Assembly: GCA_008802785.1 (NCBI GenBank)
Contig: VUYT01000003.1
Coordinates: 124,001-188,000 of the forward strand
Direction of reading: 5' to 3'
Source: Symmetrospora coprosmae
Lineage: Eukaryota; Basidiomycota; Cystobasidiomycetes; Symmetrosporaceae
DNA: 64,000 nt
Part shown: positions 58,871 through 64,000 of the stretch, in pieces
Layout of the letters: each line of letters starts with the position of its first letter
How positions within the stretch are numbered: the first letter of the stretch is position 1
The notes under the pieces: model-generated
Database searches by the model: none
Seen by the model: only the letters and a program-made list of their open reading frames with translations
What the model was told of the DNA's origin: nothing
Position numbers and translations under genes: made by a program

Positions 58871-60565
58871 TCACAGCTTAGCTTTCGGCAGAGCGCCCAC
58901 AGCTGCGGATGCCGCCGCCCTCGCCATAGCCTCGACATTCCTCCTCACTAGATCCCCTCTTGCCCGATGCCACTGCTTGAGATTGATTTTGCGCAGTGCA
59001 ATGGGGAACACGGCAAGATCTTCCGTTGAAATCCTTGCCGCGAGCTGTCTTGTGCGGGCATCAGAGCCATAAGGATGCGCAGTGCCCATAATCTGGATGT
59101 GAGCGTCAGCACTTGGCTCACCGACCCTGATCAAACTATTCGACTCACCTTGAACACGGAGGGCAGTCCTTTCTGGCTTGTCAGGGGCATAGTGACGTAC
59201 TCCTGTGGCGGCAGCAGATCCCTTATATTCCCGATGATCTCGTCGTACCCGCAGCCTTGAGAGCTTGTGGTCCCATGCACGGCGCCGACGGTCCCGACAG
59301 CAGTATGCGCCAGCAGCACACTGACCACATAGTCAATCGGAGTCTCGTCAAAGTATGGCGATGCTCCGGGTTTACACCCGAAGACCAGATGATCGGCTTG
59401 TCGCGCGGCAGCTGGGCGGCTAGATGCAAGTAGTTCAGCATCGGCATGCTTCTGCGGGCGAGTGGAGGTGGTGTCAGCAATGCGCGAATGCGTCCAATAC
59501 GTTGACAGTCCGGCACTCACGAAAGATAGCACCAGAGAGGTTCGGGCTCGGCCACGCTGTGAACCCAGGAAGATCGCAAGTGATGAGTAGTGCGGAGAGG
59601 AACTCAGTACAAGCGCAGTCAGTCCCTACCTTGGCCCTATAACTGAAGGACGGTAGATCAAGGTCGGAAGATTCGGGAATCGGGACAGGACAAGTCGCTC
59701 GGCCAGGTTCTTGGTGCTGTCACGTCGGTGGGCACGGTGCATCAGCAGCGTCGATGACAACCCAGACGATGTAGAGAGGAGGCAAGACTCACTACGTGTA
59801 GTCGAAGATCCAGCTGTCGGCCTCGACGAGAGGTTTCCCGGCCATGACGGCCGCAAGCTCCTCCTCCGGATCGAGAACCTCGTACACGCGCTCGTCGAAG
59901 GAAAGCAAATGAGCGTGCGAGTAGATACTCGATACGTGGACCTGTGTATTTTAAGCTACAGACGATCAGTCCTGGCAAGTGGGTGCGATGGACAGGAGCT
60001 GAGAGGCAGAGGGCGCACATATCGCTCCAGTCCAGGCAGATGGGTGGCCACTTCGGCGACGGCCAGTGCTCCTAGAATGTTCGTCTCTGCAAGTTGCGTG
60101 ACGCTCTTGCGAAGGTTGATATCTGCGCTCATGTGGATGACAAGTTGGACCTCGCCCTGAAGAGTCGCCAGGTCATCATCGGAGAGGCCGAGCTGGGGCG
60201 CAGTGATGTCGCCGTTGAGCGCGACGACCCTTCCAGAAGCCTTCATCTCGCTTGTCCGCTTGGGCAGGTAGGTGTCCCAGCATCCGTGGAGTCGCGCTTG
60301 CTCTTCCCCTGGTGCAGCCCGGACGAGGCAGTAAATCCGCCCGACATCGGTTGACCGCAGGAGCTTCTCGACCGTCGCCAGTCCGAGACAGCCCCTGCAT
60401 GTGCGCGGAAGAAGAGCGGACCGTCAGCATGTCCAGACAGTATTGCATCAGTTAGCGTCCGGCTCACGTAGCGCCGGTGAGAAAGATGGTCTTGCCAGTG
60501 TAGAAGCTGGCGAGAGAGCTGCCGTGGTGGGGCATGGTGGCTACAGCGGCTTCGATGGTGTCCAT
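58871..60565 (-). CDS. Stand-alone acyl/thioester reductase-like protein, copy B (with a frame break)
   Basis: A paralogue of copies A and C. Seven exons (60565-60468, 60394-60019, 59941-59793, 59716-59630, 59556-59521, 59451-59149 and 59092-58871) share the intron between catalytic Tyr and Lys (DYTYTK) with the others. TGATGCLG is the dinucleotide motif and RPSVIGP is present. Exon 59451-59149 starts in the right frame (SMPMLNYLHL) but its end (YFDETPIDYVV) lies in another, so the total of 1271 bp is not a multiple of three. The break is near 59360-59385 and no usable intron removes it. Thus the gene is either recently inactivated, carries an assembly error, or yields a truncated product. 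Confidence 0.6.
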
Positions 60566-61309
60566 TGAGAAGAGCAGGAGTGTGTATATGGATCTAGCTG
60601 AAGAGAAAGAGAGAGAGCGAGAGAGAGAGAGAGAGGGTCCCTTCGAAGGACAGGACGCTGGCTTTTTACGGAGGGCACTGAACGTCTGATGGAGACTTTT
60701 CCGCTTGAAGGGAACGGTCGGCCAGGTCGGGCAATCAAAGGTCTGGACAATCTGGGGAGGGGAGTGGGTCTGCACAAAGGAGAGGGGAGCAGCAGCTAAC
60801 GGTGAGGCTCGGCTGGTCGTGCCGTCCTAGTGTAGTGCTCGTCTGGTTGAAGTCGGTCTGCAGTCAGCTGCCTTGAGTCCGCCGATCTGGCAGGATCCGG
60901 CTTGATGGGGAACTCAGAAGCGGGCACTAAAAGAGATGTCCGGTCGTCAAGGGAGCGAAGGGGCCTCGCGCAGACTCGCGGAGTGTCTTGACCGTTTTTC
61001 AGAGAGCGGAGGCGGCTCTCAACGCAGTTCACAGATTGTAAAGCAGCTTGAAGGATCACCTGGTCAGTCTAGAGGGATTGACGGCGCTGACCTGTAGTAC
61101 GCGTTCGATGTGCAGCAAGCGGGCCCACAGACCGCTTCCCTTTCATCACTCTGACGGGCCGTTTGATGGTGCGGAAGTGACCTCCTCTCGGTCCCCGCCG
61201 CGGCAGAGGTCCGCATTGGTGGAACAGACAGCGCGGCACCAAACGGAGCAGAGCAAGTAGTCATACGGTGCAGGTAAGCTGCAAGAGGGCATCGGTCCAT
61301 CGCGCTACG
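60566..61309. other. Promoter and leader of copy B, with (GA)n repeat
   Basis: A (GA)n run at about 60603-60636 lies about 40 bp upstream of the start codon. No gene is seen between it and the stop of copy C. Confidence 0.4.
60603..60636. repeat. (GA)n dinucleotide repeat
   Basis: A near-perfect GA tract in the presumed leader of reductase copy B (CT-rich on the coding strand). Confidence 0.8.
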
Positions 61310-62786
61310 CTACAACTTGGCCGGGATCCGGCCGCTCACGAGGCCCTGAACCTCGCTAACAGTCCTGCGGAAGAGCGCTGCTTTCTGCTGATGCCACACA
61401 GAGAGGTCAATCTGGTCTAGACCGATAGGGAAGAGCGCGAGATCCTCCCGGCTCATCTGCCTGACCAGAGCGCGCGTCTTCTTGTCTGACCCTCTGGCAT
61501 GCACCGCTGCGACGATCTGTGCGTAAAGGCCAAGCAGAGACCATCAGTACGAACTCCGGTCCTCTAGCGCCGGCCACGACTGACCTTGTACAGACCCGCC
61601 AGCCCGCGCATCTGCTGGAAAGTGATGTCTTTGCGCCAGACTTGAGGTGGCAAGAGGTCGAGATTGCTGCCAAAGATGTCCTGCGTAGTGTACGGCTGGC
61701 TGGCGGAATTGGCATGGACGGGACCTAAAGTTCCCGCAGCCGTGTGCGCGATCAAGCACGAGACAACGTAATCCACTGGTATCTCGTCGAAGAAGTTCTG
61801 TAGAAAGTCGGCTTCTGAGAAGTGCTCCATCGGGCGCGTCTTGGCCTGTTGCGTAGCCAAGCTCAAGAAGCAGAAGAGCGCTGTGCGTGCGGAAAGCGAA
61901 GACCATTCAGCGCTGGTGCATAGTGCCCTGTGGAGGAATACTCACGCATGGACGAGAGATACAGCCACAGCGGCTCAGGCTCTGCGAGAGCGGGACCGAC
62001 TACGGATGGCCGGATGATGCAAGTTGGGAGTTGAGGAAACCGCTGGACAAGCAGTCTCTCGACGAGGTTCTTGGTGTCTGCAGTTGAGACGATCGCATCA
62101 GTGTGGTCTCCCGCTCCTGTCTCCGAATTGCCACTCACAAGCATATCCGAAATGCCATGGGTCAAGCGAGAAGGCCGGACCAGTTGACATGAGCGCCTTC
62201 AGCTCGTCTTCCGGGTCGGAGCCAGGGATCGGATAGATTTCCTCGTCAAAGTCACCAAGGTGGCTCTGGCTGTAGATCGTAGACGCAAAAATCTTGTAGC
62301 AGAGCGAGCTTCTCAGCCTAACGTCTCGCCTTGCGGTGCTAGGACACTCACGAATCGCTCAAGCTTTGGACAAGAGGCAGCAAGAGCAGCCACTGCGAGT
62401 CCGCCAAAGATGTTCGTGGCAGCTAGATCCTTTGCCTTCTTTCCCAGGTTGATCTCCGCCCCGATGGACATGACGATGTGAGCCTCTTCTCGCAGGCGTT
62501 GCGCCATGGCCTCGTCCATGCCGAGCAGAGGACCACGCGTGATGTCGCCGTTGATGGCTATGACGCGTCCGTCATCGATCATGCGCTGCGCCGAGAGCGG
62601 CACGAAGGTCCTCCATGTTTCATGCAGGCGCTTCTGCTCTTCACCAGGCGGAGCGCGGACAAGGCCATAGACCCGTTTGACGTTGGTACAAGTCAGGATC
62701 TTGTGTGCCCACACGATGCCCATAGAGCCCGTGAGACCGGTGGTGAAGATGACCTTGCCATCGTAGTACGCGGCGAGCTTGGACAT
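61310..62786 (-). CDS. Stand-alone acyl/thioester reductase-like protein, copy C
   Basis: Five exons (62786-62352, 62292-62139, 62077-61946, 61880-61585 and 61516-61310) sum to 1224 bp, or 407 aa. It has TGLTGSMG, the spliced catalytic YAYTK, RPSVVGP, FFDEIPVDYVV and LALFPIGLDQIDLSVW, colinear with copies A and B. It is closer to copy A (AKDLAATNI and GPLLGMDEA shared almost exactly) than to B. One intron that A has after GPA is absent here, and A lacks the intron that C has after the SSM motif, so introns have been lost or gained. No targeting signal is seen. Confidence 0.72.
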
Positions 62787-63472
62787 GGTGCGACCTGAGA
62801 AGAGGATTCGAAGGGTGCGGAAGGAGAGCTTGTAAAGGACGAGAAGCAGAGCCAAGCCAGGGAAGCCAGCAGCAGCCTCGAGCTAGAAGCGGGCCATCTT
62901 TGCCCAGGAGAAAACGCCTTTGTGCATGTTTGGCTGTCAGAAGTTTCGCCTTCCGCTCGTCCGGCTCGGCCAGCTCCTGAGGATTCCAGGAGGTGACGGA
63001 CCCTCCGCCTCAAGCGAACGCGGACGAAGTTGCGCGACGCTGCGGCCTTCTGACTGCGGCTCAATCGTTTGTGCGGGACGGTCCTGTCATTGCTGTCAAT
63101 CTGGTCAGCTCCTTCAGGTGCAGATGCAGGTCGGTCACTTCGTGGTTGTAGAGATACTCGACATAGCGGACGAGCCGTTGCGCGAGGAAGCTACGTCGGT
63201 GGTCCGCGAATACCAGTCAGCAAGGGAGGCTCACATGCTTTCGATTGCCAAACAGAGGTCCCTATCGCGCGGCCCCCGTGCAGTCGATTGACCATCTCGC
63301 CCGATAGGAGCCAGCGCAATCCAAGTACGAGTCGTCTTCCTGGCTCATGCCTCCCTCATGTACATCGACAGATGTGCTACACGGTTTGCTTTGTTTCCAT
63401 ATGAAACACACGCTCGAGCCGTCTCCTCTGCACATGCCTTGCCCTTGTCCGCAAGCTGTCCCTCCAGTCTCG
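62787..63472. other. Intergenic
   Basis: This is the promoter region of copy C and the 3' flank of the last gene. No gene or repeat is recognised. Confidence 0.35.
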
Positions 63473-64000
63473 CTAGACAGCCACCTCCCTCGCTGCGCCT
63501 CGTACCTGATTACTGTCCGGTATCGGCACATCTGACTCGCTTTCCCCATCATCGCTCGCCGGCTCGGCAGGCGGCGGCGGCGAAGCCGGGTGCGCCGTGT
63601 CCGTAATGCCCTCTTGGAACCGGTTCCTGCCCAGATCCGCGCGCTCGAACTTGCTGTTCAGCAGCTTCTCGTCGAATCCGAACACGGCCTGGCTGTGCCG
63701 TGCGTGCGCTTCCGCAGCGGGCCGGGCATGTGCCGCTGGCTGCTGCATGTCCGAGAGCGACATGCGCCGCCGGGGCGTGTTTGCGCCCGAGCCGGGGTGC
63801 GAGGACGTCCCTGTGCCGGCGGCGCCCTCGTTGCCGAGGTTGTATACGTGCATGGCGTGCGCGTGTGGTTGTGGGTGCGACGGGTGCTGCTGCGAGTGCC
63901 TGGGAGGAGAATGCCGCCGTCGCGGTGTAGCTTCGCCGGACGCGGTACCGCCTTCGTGCATCCCTTCTGGACTCGTCGACGCCCTGTACCCTAAATATCC
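63473..64000 (-). CDS. C-terminal part of an unknown protein (5' end beyond window)
   Basis: The frame is open to the window edge and ends at 63473. The sequence is His/Pro/Ser-rich with two TPRRR motifs, then a more ordered conserved-looking segment (AVFGFDEKLL, FERADLGRNRFQEG), and an acidic end (DDGESESDVPIPDSN). The ATG at 63961 is only an internal methionine candidate, because the frame continues upstream. No domain is recognised. It could have introns that I cannot fix. Confidence 0.5.
   Translation of the reverse strand, partial: GYLGYRASTSPEGMHEGGTASGEATPRRRHSPPRHSQQHPSHPQPHAHAMHVYNLGNEGAAGTGTSSHPGSGANTPRRRMSLSDMQQPAAHARPAAEAHARHSQAVFGFDEKLLNSKFERADLGRNRFQEGITDTAHPASPPPPAEPASDDGESESDVPIPDSNQVRGAAREVAV

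Noticed and set aside
1-64000. Mobile elements, virus-derived sequence or CRISPR arrays
   Set aside because: I saw no transposase, reverse transcriptase, integrase, capsid-type frame, long terminal repeats or regularly spaced repeats.

Overview
This window is GC-rich, intron-dense nuclear DNA from a fungus, most likely a basidiomycete and probably of the smut lineage (Ustilaginomycotina). The reasons are the many short introns of about 48-120 bp with GT..AG ends and CTGAC/CTAAC branch points, the tight spacing of genes on both strands, a CalB-type secreted lipase, and the architecture of the SET3, STB6, class I myosin and KAR5 genes. I found about 25 protein genes, one of them a pseudogene, and one tRNA. 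I found no rRNA, CRISPR array, transposon or viral element.

Layout. 1-8.9 kb: a SET3-type PHD/SET chromatin protein (its 3' end is off the window) is divergent from a CSTF2/Rna15-type mRNA 3'-end factor. 9.2-12.6 kb: two small paralogous coiled-coil genes and a BTB-domain gene. 12.7-14.1 kb: a CalB-like lipase. 14.1-18.3 kb: a long stretch with no convincing gene, then a decayed second copy of the BTB gene. 18.5-21.1 kb: a calcium-regulated mitochondrial carrier (SCaMC/Sal1 type). 22.5-29.6 kb: TEL2 is divergent from an RNF216-like RBR ubiquitin ligase. 30.6-36.2 kb: a seven-helix membrane protein, KAR5, and a disordered basic/acidic protein. 36.6 kb: tRNA-Thr(UGU). 37.0-40.6 kb: exosome cofactor MPP6 and an STB6-like gene. 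41.5-51.1 kb: a Ser-rich protein, a D-2-hydroxyacid dehydrogenase, and class I myosin. 51.2-56.1 kb: a metallo-beta-lactamase-fold protein and NBS1. 56.4-62.8 kb: three tandem paralogues of a stand-alone thioester/acyl reductase-like protein. 63.5 kb to the end: a partial unknown gene.

For most multi-exon genes I rebuilt the reading frame from splice sites and checked that the summed exon length is a multiple of three: SCaMC 715 aa, TEL2 1163 aa, RNF216-like 926 aa, 7TM 526 aa, KAR5 465 aa, MPP6 199 aa, myosin 1270 aa, NBS1 1008 aa, reductases A and C 450 and 407 aa. Reductase B is the exception and carries a frame break.

Most of the window is housekeeping. The parts most worth a second look are the tandem reductase family, the accessory stretch at 9-18 kb (paralogous coiled-coil and BTB genes), the myosin lacking an acidic tail, pentanucleotide repeats in gene leaders, and several introns of length 3n without stops that could be retained.
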